A stretch of DNA of 64,000 nucleotides, taken from assembly GCF_015679185.1 (NCBI RefSeq), contig NZ_CP064939.1:868001-932000 (forward strand), given 5' to 3'. This document shows, piece by piece, positions 9,656 to 19,800 of this stretch (position 1 is the stretch's first letter; the number at the start of each line of letters is the position of its first letter). Source of the DNA: Pedobacter endophyticus. Lineage in GTDB: Bacteria > Bacteroidota > Bacteroidia > Sphingobacteriales > Sphingobacteriaceae. The notes below the pieces were generated by a model that saw only the letters and a program-made list of their open reading frames with translations, was not told where the DNA came from and did not search any database. A program made the position numbers and the translations under genes.

Positions 9656-9789
9656 CGTCTTTGCGAGATCGATTTTTTATCGATTGAAGCAATCTCATTA
9701 GCAACTTTATTGCAGAATAGATTGCTTCCCCGAAAGGTCGGGACAGGCTGTGCCTCGCTACAAAGTAGCCCCTTTGGGGCAATGACGAC
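9656..9789. repeat. MITE-like element, family B (CGTCATTGCGAG type), degenerate
   Basis: This stretch shares with four other sites in the window the words 'gaagcaatct', 'agattgctt', 'ctacaaagtagcccctttggggcaatgacg'. Together they form a foldable element with CGTC(A)TTGC...GCAATGACG ends. It is non-coding. It is followed at about 9866-9915 by low-complexity 'aactgaaaactgcta' word repeats running up to the next gene. Confidence 0.6.
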
Positions 9790-9964
9790 CGCTTTAAAAA
9801 CGTCATTCATATTGATTTTTATGCAATAAATTAAAACTCAGGATGACAGCGTTACATTTCATCAACTGCGAACTGAAAACTGCTAACTGAAAACTGCTAA
9901 CTGCCAACTGAATCATTCGTTTTTACTTTCTCATTACTCAAATTAGCTGTAACTTGCACACTTA

Positions 9965-10801
9965 ATGGCACTTTATTTCACCTCTATAAATTCGGGCAGT
10001 AATGGCAATTGTTACTATGTGGGTAACGATAATGAAGCTATTTTGGTAGATGTTGGGCTTACCTGCAAAGAGGTAGAAAAGCGGATGGCCAGACTTGGCT
10101 TACCCATTGCGAAGGTTAAGGCTATTTTTATCTCTCACGAGCACAGCGATCACATTAAAGGACTGGCTGTTTTTGCCAAAAAGTATCAGCTACCCGTTTA
10201 CATCAGCGCAGCTACGCTTAAAAGCAGCAGGCTTCTTTTAAGCGAACACCTGATTTATGATTTAGCCCATAGTCAGAACATACAAGTCGGGGCCCTGCAA
10301 ATTACGGCCTTTTCGAAGTTTCATGATGCGGCCGATCCGTATTCGTTTACCGTAGAGCACAGCGGTGTGCGGGTTGGGGTTTTTACCGACATTGGCTCGG
10401 TTTGCGATCGCTTAATTACACACTTTAAAAGATGCCATGCCGCATTTTTGGAGGCCAATTACGATTCGGACATGCTATCAAACGGGCGTTACCCCTATTT
10501 TTTAAAAAGACGGATTATGGGCGGCCACGGACATTTGAGCAATGCACAAGCATTAGCACTGTTTTTAAACCACCGACCGGAGTATATGACCCACTTATTG
10601 CTTAGTCACTTATCAAAAGACAATAACGACCCCGTTTTAGTCGAAAATCTATTTAAACAGGTAGCTGGCGAAACGCTGATTAAGGTGGCCTCGAGGTTTG
10701 AAGAAACTGAAGTGTATTTTGTAAGCGCCAGTGTTGAAGCCAGTGTAGCTTATCATTTTAATCCGAGCGCATACCAACCAGAACAATTAAACCTGTTTTA
10801 A
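9965..10801 (+). CDS. MBL-fold metallohydrolase (YycJ/WalJ-like)
   Basis: A cytoplasmic metallo-beta-lactamase-fold hydrolase of 278 aa with no signal peptide. The metal-binding signature HEHSDH is at residues 58-63. The opening LYFTSINSGSNGNCYYVG and the later GVFTDIGSVCD, FLEANYDSDML, GGHGHLSN and LLSHLSKDNNDP blocks match the YycJ/WalJ group, whose characterised members are nucleases. By family it is likely a two-metal phosphodiesterase or exonuclease; the actual substrate is inferred only. It stands alone, followed by a hairpin terminator. Confidence 0.88.
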   Translation: MALYFTSINSGSNGNCYYVGNDNEAILVDVGLTCKEVEKRMARLGLPIAKVKAIFISHEHSDHIKGLAVFAKKYQLPVYISAATLKSSRLLLSEHLIYDLAHSQNIQVGALQITAFSKFHDAADPYSFTVEHSGVRVGVFTDIGSVCDRLITHFKRCHAAFLEANYDSDMLSNGRYPYFLKRRIMGGHGHLSNAQALALFLNHRPEYMTHLLLSHLSKDNNDPVLVENLFKQVAGETLIKVASRFEETEVYFVSASVEASVAYHFNPSAYQPEQLNLF

Positions 10802-10886
10802 TTAAAAAAAATCTTTCCCCGTCGAAACTTTTTTTCTCGTAGTTGGTTTATATCTATACTTCATAAATAGTTTGTTTGGTTTATTT

Positions 10887-10917
10887 GGGGCTTATGGATT
10901 TAGGCCCCTTTCTTTTT
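10887..10917 (+). terminator. Rho-independent terminator-like hairpin
   Basis: The stem GGGGCTT / AGGCCCC (one G-T pair) encloses an 8-nt loop and is followed by a run of nine bases that are all T except one C. It lies 86 bp after the MBL-fold gene and reads in its direction. Confidence 0.6.
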
Positions 10918-11038
10918 GCCTGTTTTTTTGTGCGGCAGCCTTAAACAAAGAATGGGCAAAGGATGTATCGCCTGTGCTAAAAAGCCCAACGCAACTCACC
11001 AATGCCCATTCGTGCATCACAAAAGATGCAATTAATAA

Positions 11039-11554
11039 CTAAAGATTTTTTACAAGTGCTGCATCTAACGGTTTTGTTTTAGAGCGGAAACGGTGCACCA
11101 ACTCCCCTTTTTCGTTGATCAAAAACTTCTCAAAATTCCATTTAATGTCGCCCTGCTCCTCTGTATTCGTTTGCGTAGTAAGGTATTTAAACAGCGGGCT
11201 GATGTCGTCGCCTTTAACGCTGCTTTTTTCGGCCATCATAAACGAAACGTTATACTTTCCAGTACAAAATTCCTTAATCTCCGTATTTGTCGAAAATTCT
11301 TGTCCGCCGAAATTTCCTGCCGGGAAGCCAATAACCACCACCTTTTTACCATATTGCTTATGCAATTTCTCTAAATCTTCGTATTGCGGGGTAAAACCAC
11401 ATTTAGAAGCTGTATTCACAATCAGGATTTTTTTGCCCTTAAATTTCGATAATTTGACTTCTTTGCCATCAATTGTTTTGAAGCTGAAATCGTAAACATT
11501 TTTTGGGGGCGCAGTTACCAAAAAGTTCAATAGGATAAGGATTGTGTTTATCAT
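11039..11554 (-). CDS. Glutathione peroxidase family (thiol peroxidase), exported
   Basis: It reduces hydroperoxides with a cysteine, most likely using thioredoxin-type donors. The N-terminal hydrophobic segment (INTILILLNFLVTA) suggests export or membrane anchoring. The peroxidatic Cys52 is in NTASKCGFTPQY, the second family block is GFPAGNFGGQEF, and the catalytic Trp is in KWNFEKFL. In the second block the usual FPCNQFG Cys is Ala, and a Cys appears further on (EFCTGKYNV). The resolving mechanism may therefore differ. 171 aa is the normal length. It is monocistronic and convergent with the preceding gene. Confidence 0.92.
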   Translation of the reverse strand: MINTILILLNFLVTAPPKNVYDFSFKTIDGKEVKLSKFKGKKILIVNTASKCGFTPQYEDLEKLHKQYGKKVVVIGFPAGNFGGQEFSTNTEIKEFCTGKYNVSFMMAEKSSVKGDDISPLFKYLTTQTNTEEQGDIKWNFEKFLINEKGELVHRFRSKTKPLDAALVKNL

Positions 11555-11704
11555 TTTTTTAATTTTTATATACGAAGATAGCTACAAATAGTTTTCACTT
11601 GTGTGGTTTTGGTGTAAATTAAAATAAAAACAATCACTTTTAAAGCCATTTCGAAATCTCATTGTTCAGTAAAACATCAAAAAATCCATAAAAATCTATT
11701 CAGG

Positions 11705-11737
11705 TTTGGATTTATCCTTTAATTATAGCTTTATTTG
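11705..11737 (+). promoter_or_regulatory. Putative topA promoter
   Basis: TTTG at 11705-11708, a 21-nt spacer, then TTTATTTG at 11730-11737 (one mismatch to TAnnTTTG). The start codon at 11754 would lie only about 10 nt after the transcription start. An upstream in-frame TTG at 11706 falls inside the promoter and is rejected as start. Confidence 0.45.
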
Positions 11738-11753
11738 CACAAAATCGTATTTC

Positions 11754-14300
11754 ATGGCCAAAAACTTATTAATCGTCGAATCACCCGCAAAAGCTAAAAC
11801 TATAGAAGGATATCTCGGAAAGGATTTTCTGGTAAAATCTAGTTATGGCCATATTCGTGATTTGGCAAAGGGTGATATGGCTATCGACATTGAAAACGAT
11901 TTCGCACAGAAATACGAGGTTCCGGCCGATAAGAAAGCGCTGGTTGCCGAGCTCAAAAAACTTGCCAAGGCAGCCGAAATGGTATGGCTCGCATCCGATG
12001 AGGACCGTGAGGGTGAAGCCATTTCGTGGCACTTGTTCGAAACTTTAGGGCTTAAGCAGGAAAAAACAAAAAGAATCGTTTTTCACGAAATTACCAAGCC
12101 GGCTATATTAAAGGCAATAGATAGCCCGCGCACCATAGATTATAATCTCGTAAATGCACAACAGGCACGTCGTGTGTTAGATAGGTTGGTTGGCTTTGAG
12201 CTTTCTCCTGTTTTATGGAAAAAAGTAAAACCCTCTCTTTCTGCCGGCCGCGTTCAATCGGTTGCCGTACGTTTAATTGTAGATAGAGAAAGAGAAGTAC
12301 AACATTTTAACGCCACTGCTGCCTACAAAATTACCGCTCAGTTTACCACAGGTAAGGGTAAAGAAACCGTAAAGGCCGAGTTGCCGCAACGTTTCGAAAG
12401 CGAGGCTGATGCTGAAAAATATTTGAAAGACTGTTTAAATGCCAGATTTGACATTACCAGTCTAGAAACCAAACCCGCAAAACGCAATCCCGCTGCACCC
12501 TTCACCACCTCTACACTACAGCAGGAAGCATCGAGAAAATTAGGTTTTTCTGTAGCCCGAACCATGCAGGTTGCCCAACGCTTATACGAAGCCGGAAAGA
12601 TTACATACATGAGGACCGACTCTGTTAATTTATCAGAAACGGCCTTAAATGCTGCCGCTGCCGAAATTAAATCTGCTTACGGCAACCAATACCACCAGCA
12701 ACGGGTTTACAAAACCAAGTCGGCAGGTGCCCAAGAAGCGCACGAGGCAATACGACCAACTTATTTCGATAAGCATAGTGTTGACGGCGATATTTCGGAA
12801 AAACGCTTGTACGATTTAATCTGGAAACGCTCCATTGCATCGCAAATGAGCGAAGCCCTGTTCGAAAAAACAACTGCTCAAATCACGGCATCAACCCGAA
12901 AAGAATATCTTGTGGCCGAGGGTGAGGTATTGAAATTTGATGGTTTCTTAAAGGTTTATTTAGAATCGACAGATGATGAAGACAGCGATGATAAAGAAAG
13001 CAGCTCCATTTTACCGCCATTAGCCAAAGGGCAAGAATTATTTTTAAAAGAAATGCAGGCTACCGAGCGCTTTTCTCGTCCGCCGGCAAGATATACCGAG
13101 GCTAGCCTGGTTAAAAAACTCGAAGAATTAGGTATTGGTCGTCCATCAACATACGCTCCAACCATATCAACCGTTCAAAATCGTGGTTATGTAGTTAAAG
13201 AAGATCGCGATGGCAAGCAACGAAACTATACCTCTTTTGTGTTAGCTGATGGCAATGTAAAAAAGGAAATAAAAAGCGAAATTACCGGTGCCGAAAAGTC
13301 TAAGCTCTTCCCTACTGATATTGGCGAAGTGGTAAACGATTTCCTGGTAGAACATTTTAAGGGAATTGTCGATTTTAATTTCACCGCCAAAGTAGAAAAA
13401 GAATTTGATGAGATTGCGCAGGGCCTGCAAGAGTGGACCAAAATGTTGCACTCGTTTTATAACCCGTTCCATTCGGAAGTTGAAACCACCCTCGAAAATG
13501 CTGAGCGTGCTACCGGCGAACGTTTGTTAGGAACGGATCCGGCAAGCGGAAAAAACGTGTATACCAAGGTTGGTAAGTTTGGGCCGCTGGTTCAAATCGG
13601 CGAGCTCGACGAAGAAGAAAAGCCGACCTACGCCAGTTTAATGCGCAACCAATCGGTAGCAACCATTACTTTAGAAGAAGCGCTCGAACTATTTAAGCTG
13701 CCGTTTTCGCTGCCCGATTTTGAAGGCAAGGAAGTGCTTGTAGGTGTGGGCCGCTTTGGTCCTTACGTTAAATGGGGCGAAACATTTATCTCGCTGCCTA
13801 AAAATGAAGATCCGCTTTCGGTAACCTACGAGCGTGCGGGGCAGATTATTCAGGAAAAAATGGACGCTGATGCGCCTATTGCCTATTACGAGGGCTTAGG
13901 GGTAACCAAAGGAAAAGGCCGCTTCGGCCCGTTTATAAAATGGAACGACTTGTTTATCAATGTGCCCGCAAAGGGATATGATTTCGAAAATCTGTCGCAA
14001 GCCGATATCGATGCTTTGATTAGTAAAAAGGTTGAAAAAGAAGCCAATCGCTACATTAAAACCTGGGATGAAGAGAAAATCTCGATCGAAAATGGCAGAT
14101 GGGGACCGTTTATCCGTTTCGGAAAACTGATGCTTAAACTCAGAAACAATGAAGCAACAAAACAGAAATACACTGCAGAAGAATTGGCCGATGTGGATTT
14201 GGAGGTGATTAAGAAAATGATTGTTGAGCAAGTGCCAAATGCTTTCGAGAAAAAGAAAAAAGCACCCGCGAAGAAGAAAGCTGTAGCGAAGAAGAAGTAA
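11754..14300 (+). CDS. topA: DNA topoisomerase I
   Basis: A type IA topoisomerase that relaxes negative supercoils. The TOPRIM domain opens with KNLLIVESPAKAKTIEGYL and carries the acidic triad region ASDEDREGEA. The catalytic tyrosine is Y285 in KITYMRTDS. Core motifs include SAGRVQSVAVRLIVDRE and IGRPSTYAPTISTVQ. The C-terminal third has four short glycine-aromatic repeats (GKFGPLVQIG, GRFGPYVKWG, GRFGPFIKW, GRWGPFIRFG) instead of the cysteine zinc fingers of enterobacterial TopA. A lysine/alanine-rich tail follows. That layout is usual in Bacteroidetes. The ATG chosen gives 848 aa. Confidence 0.97.
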   Translation: MAKNLLIVESPAKAKTIEGYLGKDFLVKSSYGHIRDLAKGDMAIDIENDFAQKYEVPADKKALVAELKKLAKAAEMVWLASDEDREGEAISWHLFETLGLKQEKTKRIVFHEITKPAILKAIDSPRTIDYNLVNAQQARRVLDRLVGFELSPVLWKKVKPSLSAGRVQSVAVRLIVDREREVQHFNATAAYKITAQFTTGKGKETVKAELPQRFESEADAEKYLKDCLNARFDITSLETKPAKRNPAAPFTTSTLQQEASRKLGFSVARTMQVAQRLYEAGKITYMRTDSVNLSETALNAAAAEIKSAYGNQYHQQRVYKTKSAGAQEAHEAIRPTYFDKHSVDGDISEKRLYDLIWKRSIASQMSEALFEKTTAQITASTRKEYLVAEGEVLKFDGFLKVYLESTDDEDSDDKESSSILPPLAKGQELFLKEMQATERFSRPPARYTEASLVKKLEELGIGRPSTYAPTISTVQNRGYVVKEDRDGKQRNYTSFVLADGNVKKEIKSEITGAEKSKLFPTDIGEVVNDFLVEHFKGIVDFNFTAKVEKEFDEIAQGLQEWTKMLHSFYNPFHSEVETTLENAERATGERLLGTDPASGKNVYTKVGKFGPLVQIGELDEEEKPTYASLMRNQSVATITLEEALELFKLPFSLPDFEGKEVLVGVGRFGPYVKWGETFISLPKNEDPLSVTYERAGQIIQEKMDADAPIAYYEGLGVTKGKGRFGPFIKWNDLFINVPAKGYDFENLSQADIDALISKKVEKEANRYIKTWDEEKISIENGRWGPFIRFGKLMLKLRNNEATKQKYTAEELADVDLEVIKKMIVEQVPNAFEKKKKAPAKKKAVAKKK

Positions 14301-14302
14301 AT

Positions 14303-14488
14303 GGAGTTCGGAGTTGACAGTTTTGAGTTGGGAGTTTTCAGTTGACAGTTTACAGTTTTCAGTTGGCAATTAACCGATTAAGCAGTAAAACAATTTAACA
14401 ATAAAGCTATTAAACAATTAACCCATTCAATAATTTGATCATTCACTCATTCAATCATTTACTCATTCAATAATTCAATAATTACAAC
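14303..14488. repeat. Low-complexity degenerate word repeats after topA
   Basis: Variants of 'agttgacagtttacagttttc' give way to 'cattcaataatt' words, reaching the next start codon. Similar degenerate word tracts follow or precede other genes here. No coding or structural signal is seen. Confidence 0.6.
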
Positions 14489-14489
14489 A

Positions 14490-14894
14490 TTGAAAGCAGA
14501 TTTACCAGAAAATACAGTTGAGGATATAGCGATGGCCGTCGTATTGATGGGCGAAACGCCAGAGGTAAAAAACTGGACGGTGTATTTGATCAACCTTAAG
14601 AACGAGCCAATTACGAATGTACTAATCAGTTCGAAAGGCTATGGAGAGAAAGATGGCAAGCCAGTGAAAACATCGGTATTGAGGCATTTTATTGGCGATA
14701 TGAATGCAAATGATTTTAAAGGCGTTGAAGCGATAGATCCGGAGGTTTTTGGTTTAACAAACGAATATTGGTTAAGCTACTATATCGGATCGACGATTTA
14801 CGACAAAAAATTCATCTTCCTACCAGAAAGTATAATCGATACCAATTTAATAAAAATCCCGCTGGTTAACCGGCCGGGTGTGATGATAAAATAG
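14490..14894 (+). CDS. Conserved hypothetical protein next to topA
   Basis: I recognise no characterised domain. The 134-aa protein is soluble and acidic, with blocks KNWTVYLINLKNEPITNVLISSKGYG, TSVLRHFIGDM, FGLTNEYWLSYYIGSTIYDKKFIFLPE and a terminal IPLVNRPGVMIK. From memory, similar proteins are widespread in Bacteroidetes as short uncharacterised ORFs. The frame opens at a TTG, and the next in-frame ATG (14 codons on) would remove LPENTVEDIA, which looks like real protein. I therefore keep the TTG. It may be a separate transcript from topA because 189 bp of repeat lie between. Confidence 0.78.
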   Translation: MKADLPENTVEDIAMAVVLMGETPEVKNWTVYLINLKNEPITNVLISSKGYGEKDGKPVKTSVLRHFIGDMNANDFKGVEAIDPEVFGLTNEYWLSYYIGSTIYDKKFIFLPESIIDTNLIKIPLVNRPGVMIK

Positions 14895-15007
14895 TTTATT
14901 GGTTCATTGGTTCATTTGGCAGGGTTGTGCATTTGAACCCTAGATTATGGACTAACCACTAAGGACTTAAATTATAGGCCAAAAGTCATTAGTTTAGATT
15001 AAGTGAG

Positions 15008-16159
15008 TTAAAATTCTGTATTATTCCAAGGATAAACATTTATTTTATTACTTCTTAACTGTTTTTCATTTCCTGCATATATAATCTGGCCGCCTGTGCT
15101 ATCTGTTAATTTATTCCAAAACGCAATGCCCTTAAAATAATCGTTATTAATAGTTTTACCTGCTTTAATTTCAATCGGGTATAGTGCCCCGGCCTCGTCG
15201 ACTAAAATGTCGATTTCATTTCCAACATTATCCCTCCAAAAAAATAAATTATCACTTAAGCCAGAGTTAAATCTGGTTTTTAGCATTTCTACAACAATCA
15301 TATTTTCAAAAAGGCTTCCTTTCACCGGATGTGTATCGAGTTGAGATTCATTTTGTATGCCAAGCAATGCTGCAGCCAATCCACTATCATAGAAATACAA
15401 TTTAGGCATTTTAACAACCCTTTTATTAAAGTTTCGGTGGTGAGGCTTCAACAGGTAAACAACAAAACTACTTTCTAAAATACTAATCCACGAAGCTATT
15501 GTTTTACTATCTACCCCTACTTCTATTCCTAAACTGTTCATATTTAACAGTTGCCCCACCCTACCAGCGCATAACCTTAGAAACCGTTCAAACAGAGACA
15601 GATTTATGATATTCTTAATTTGCCTGACATCTTTTTCTAAATAAGTATTGATATAGTTTTGATGCCATTTATAAGGGGGGATATTTTGGTCATAAATTGG
15701 TGGGTATCCACCCTTAATCAGAAAGTTATTTACATTATCAGGGATAATATCTGCGGCTTTCAACTCTGAAACTGAAAACGGTAAAAGTTTTATGTAAGCA
15801 ATTCTACCGGCTAAGCTTTGAACAATGCTTTCTTGTAACAAAAAATTATTGGAACCTGTTATAATAAATTTTCCCGTTGTTGACGATTCATCAAGAATTT
15901 GTTGCAGATAGGAAAATAGTTGAGGTGTTTTTTGTGCTTCATCTAAAATTGCTCCGTCAGGAAATTGGCTCAAAAACCCACGAGGATCATCTTGAGCAAA
16001 TAATCGAGTATCAGGATTCTCTAAGGAAACATAAGGCTTATTTGGAAAGGCATTTCTTGTTAATGTTGTTTTGCCCGATTGACGAGGGCCAATAACTGCT
16101 ACGGCCTTAAATTGATCACATAATGCTAATAATTCTTTTTTGGCTATCCTATCAATCAT
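15008..16159 (-). CDS. AAA_14 / DUF4143 ATPase
   Basis: The N-terminal P-loop NTPase has Walker A GPRQSGKTT (about residues 24-32) and an acidic Walker B-like DGAILDEAQK, followed by sensor GKFIITGSNN. The C-terminal DUF4143 half includes LLNMNSLGIEVGVDSKTIASWISILESSFVV, FYDSGLAAALLG and a nuclease-like end (FWRDNVGNEIDILVDEAGALYPIEIKAG). The tail has the E...D-ID...EIKAG pattern seen in PD-(D/E)XK-type folds. Members of this very common family are mostly uncharacterised and often vary between strains. 383 aa is typical. I chose ATG at MIDRIAKK; a TTG two codons earlier is possible. Confidence 0.9.
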   Translation of the reverse strand: MIDRIAKKELLALCDQFKAVAVIGPRQSGKTTLTRNAFPNKPYVSLENPDTRLFAQDDPRGFLSQFPDGAILDEAQKTPQLFSYLQQILDESSTTGKFIITGSNNFLLQESIVQSLAGRIAYIKLLPFSVSELKAADIIPDNVNNFLIKGGYPPIYDQNIPPYKWHQNYINTYLEKDVRQIKNIINLSLFERFLRLCAGRVGQLLNMNSLGIEVGVDSKTIASWISILESSFVVYLLKPHHRNFNKRVVKMPKLYFYDSGLAAALLGIQNESQLDTHPVKGSLFENMIVVEMLKTRFNSGLSDNLFFWRDNVGNEIDILVDEAGALYPIEIKAGKTINNDYFKGIAFWNKLTDSTGGQIIYAGNEKQLRSNKINVYPWNNTEF

Positions 16160-16276
16160 ATGCAATATTACAACTTAGGAATTGAATTCCGAAATTGTAA
16201 GGAATCAGCAATGATGTTCTGCACCCACAACTCCTCACTCCAAACTCCTCACTCCAAACTCAATACTCCAAACTCC

Positions 16277-16702
16277 CTAAGGCACCTTAACCGCCTGCCG
16301 ACCGAGCAGCTTCCAGCCTGCCTTTTCTTTGCTCCAAACCAATAAAATCTGCAATTTAACCGTTCCCGGAACATTTTTATCGTTCGTTTTTGCATTTAAC
16401 ATATGGCGAACCAAAGCGGTTTTATTTTGAACAATTACCGTTTGATCGGTTAAATTAATATTTACAAAATCAGATTCTCCAGACAATAGCGAATGCATAA
16501 ATTCTTGCTTCGTTTGCACCTTCCCGCTCGAGTGTCCGTAACTCAAATCATTTAAAATCAGTTTATTCAAAGCCACACTATCCGGTGTCACCATTAAGGC
16601 GGTCAACGCTTTAACGGCCGCTTCTACTTCAGTCTTTTGTCCGAACGATAGGTTTGAGGCCAATATCAAACTCGAGAAAATTAACAGTTTCTTAATTATC
16701 AT
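16277..16702 (-). CDS. Secreted NTF2-like (DUF4440/SnoaL-type) protein
   Basis: This small 141-aa exported protein has a clear signal peptide (IIKKLLIFSSLILASNLSFGQ). The remainder has the cone-shaped NTF2-like pattern: an N-terminal helix (EVEAAVKALTALMV), LNDLSYGHSSGKVQTKQEFMHSLLSG, and strands ending in LVWSKEKAGWKLLGRQAVKV. DUF4440-type proteins read like this; the function is unknown. It is flanked downstream by low-complexity 'aactcctcactcc' words. Monocistronic. Confidence 0.85.
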   Translation of the reverse strand: MIIKKLLIFSSLILASNLSFGQKTEVEAAVKALTALMVTPDSVALNKLILNDLSYGHSSGKVQTKQEFMHSLLSGESDFVNINLTDQTVIVQNKTALVRHMLNAKTNDKNVPGTVKLQILLVWSKEKAGWKLLGRQAVKVP

Positions 16703-16834
16703 ATCAAAAATTGGGTTGATATTGTAAACATATCTAAATCGGAGTTAAGGAACAAATCGAAACAGTAATTTTCCACATCATGCATTTTAACGCAATTTTT
16801 AGTTAATTTCCCTACGTCAATCTAAAATCTCAAG

Positions 16835-19800
16835 ATGGAACAACCCTCAACCTATCAATCGTCACCAAGAAAGAAATTCATTTTTATCGCTTTGTTTGCC
16901 TTATCTATCGCGGCAATTGTTTTTATCTACTTTAATAAAAAGAAAAAAACGAGCGATTATAACCAGGAATACGCGAAGTACATCGAAGCTTATACCTCAG
17001 GAACGATCTCAAAAAAGAGCTTCATTCGTGTTCATTTGGCCAATGCGGCAACTGGCATGCACGATTTGGGAAAGGCCGATGAAAGAAAGTTATTCGACTT
17101 TTCGCCCGGTATTTCGGGGAAAACGTACTGGATTGATCCACAAACCATCGAGTTTCGTCCTGATGAAAACCTGAAGCCGGGCAAGGAATATGAAGCTACG
17201 TTCAAGTTATCGGAAGTTGCGCCGACTGAGAAAGGGTTGGAAGATTTCGACTTTGAATTTAAGGTAATTACACCGGGTGTAATGCTTACCCAAAATGGCC
17301 TGGTATCACAAAACAACACTTCTTTAGATTACATGAAGCTTACGGGCGAACTTAGCACCGCCGATGTTGAGGAAACCGCGAAGATTGAAAAAACCATCGA
17401 ACTCGATTTTGAGCAGAAATTGAACATCAAATGGCAACACAATCCTGCCAATAACACTTCAAAATTTACCATCGATAGCATCAAAAAAACTGCGGCAGAC
17501 CAAACCCTTAAAATCAACTGGGATGGCGACGCAATCAATGCCGAGCAAAAAGGTTCGGAAGAAATCCGGATTCCCGCCTTGAACAAGTTTGAAATTCTGG
17601 ATATGAAAGCCATTCAGGGCGAAGAAGATTACGCTCTAGTTCAGTTTTCGGAGCCCGTTAGCGTAAGTCAGGATTTGGCCGGACTCATTGCGCTTGGTAA
17701 TTTGAGCGATCTCAGGTTTACGATTGATGCCAGCCAGGTAAAGGTGTATGCGGCCGAGGAGTTGAAAGGCAATTATACGCTGACAGTAAACAGCGGCGTA
17801 GAAAATATTAACGGCAAAAGGCTATCGGGTGGAAAAACCGCCCAATTGGTATTCGAAGATAAACTCCCGGCTGTAACCATTGCCGGTGCCGGAACCATTT
17901 TACCTAATTCAGAAAAGCTGGTGTTGCCTTTTGAGGCGGTAAATTTGAAAGCAGTTGATGTAACCGTAATAAAAATCTACGAAAACAACATCCCTCAATT
18001 TTTCCAGTCCAATGGCTACAAAGACGGGAACGAACTCCGCCGTGTTGCCAAACCCATTTTACAAAAAACAGTGCGTTTAGATGAAGATAAATCGTTAAAT
18101 CTTCATAAAAAGAACCGCTTTACACTCGATTTGGATAAGCTGATCAAGACTGAACCAGGCGCCATGTATCGGGTTACCATTGCTTTTAGGCAAGAATACA
18201 ATGCGTACAACTGCAAAGCTGGCGATGAAGAAACGGACAACGCGGAATACGATGACTACGACGGCTATGGCGAAAAAATTGATGAAGACGATGATTTTTG
18301 GCAGCGTTATAATAATTATTACCCCAGAAATTACCGTTGGAACGACCGCGATAACCCCTGCACACCATCATTTTACACCAATGAGCGCTGGGCAAGTCGC
18401 AATTTACTTGCATCAAATATTGGTTTGGTAGCCAAGCGTGGCAACGACAACAGCATGCTCATTGTAGCGACAGATTTACTTACTGCGAAGCCGCTGAGCG
18501 GAGTTGATTTGGAGCTAATGGATTACCAAAAGCAAATTATCTTTACCTCGAAAACAGATGGTGATGGCTTTGCTAAGTTTGATTTAAAACGCCAGCCATT
18601 CTTGCTAATTGCCAAAAAAGGCACCGAACGCGGTTACCTGAAGCTTGATGATGGAAACTCACTGCCATTGAGTCGGTTCGATGTTGGAGGCGATGTGGTA
18701 CAAAGCGGTTTAAAAGGATTTATATATGGCGAACGGGGCGTTTGGCGACCTGGCGACAGCTTGTTCATTTCGTTTGTGCTTGAAGATAAGCTAAAGAAGT
18801 TGCCTGCGAATTATCCGGTAACCATGGAAATTTACAACCCAAAAGGACAGCTCTATAAACGCCTGATAAACGGCAAACCGCTGAATGGATTTTATGCATT
18901 TAAAACCGCAACAGAAAGTACCGCCCCCACCGGAAATTGGTTAGCCAAAGTAAAAGCCGGCGGCGCCACGTTTAGCAAGACATTAAAGATTGAGACCGTA
19001 ATGCCAAATCGTCTAAAAATCGATTTCAACGTTGGCAACAGGTCGTATTTAACCACGGGAACATCGGCCGCTACGCTTAGGGCAAGCTGGCTATTTGGAG
19101 CCCCGGCACAAAACTTAAAGGCCAAGGTGGATGTAAACCTGAACACTACCGAAACAAAATTTAAGGGCTTTGATGGCTTTAGCTTCGATAACCCCACAGT
19201 GGTTTTCGAATCGCAGGTAAAAACAATTTTCGAAGGCACTTTAAATGCTACCGGATCTGCCCAGATTAATACTAATTTAAATGAAAACAACACCGCCCCC
19301 GGCGTTTTGCTTGCAAATTTTACCACAAAAGTGTTCGAACCGGGAGGCAATTTCAGTATTGACAATTTTAGCATCCCCTATCATGTTTATAAAAGCTATT
19401 TAGGCATTCGGCCACCGGCTGGCGATCGCCTGAGCGGCATGTTGGTAACAGGAAAAGACCATAAGATTGAAATTGTAAACGTTAACACCGATGGGAAATT
19501 AATTGGTGGCAGCAAAGCCGTTGAGATAGAACTTTATAAAACGCAGTGGCGCTGGTGGTGGGAACAGGATAACCAATATACCTACGCCAATTTTACGCAG
19601 AACCAATACAATAAACTGGTCGAAAAACATCAGATCATGCTTTCAAACGGCAAAGGGAGCTGGAATTTACGCGTCGACGAACCTGAATGGGGCCGCTATT
19701 TAATCCTCGTTCGTGATTTGAACGGCGGCCATGTTACGGGGAAATCTGTTTATGTAGACTGGCCGGGATGGGCCCAACGTGAGCAGGGCGCTAACCCTAC

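Noticed and set aside
10950..11011. Inverted repeat GAATGGGCA / TGCCCATTC as a terminator
   Set aside because: The 44-nt loop is too long and no T-run follows; kept only as a weak coincidence.
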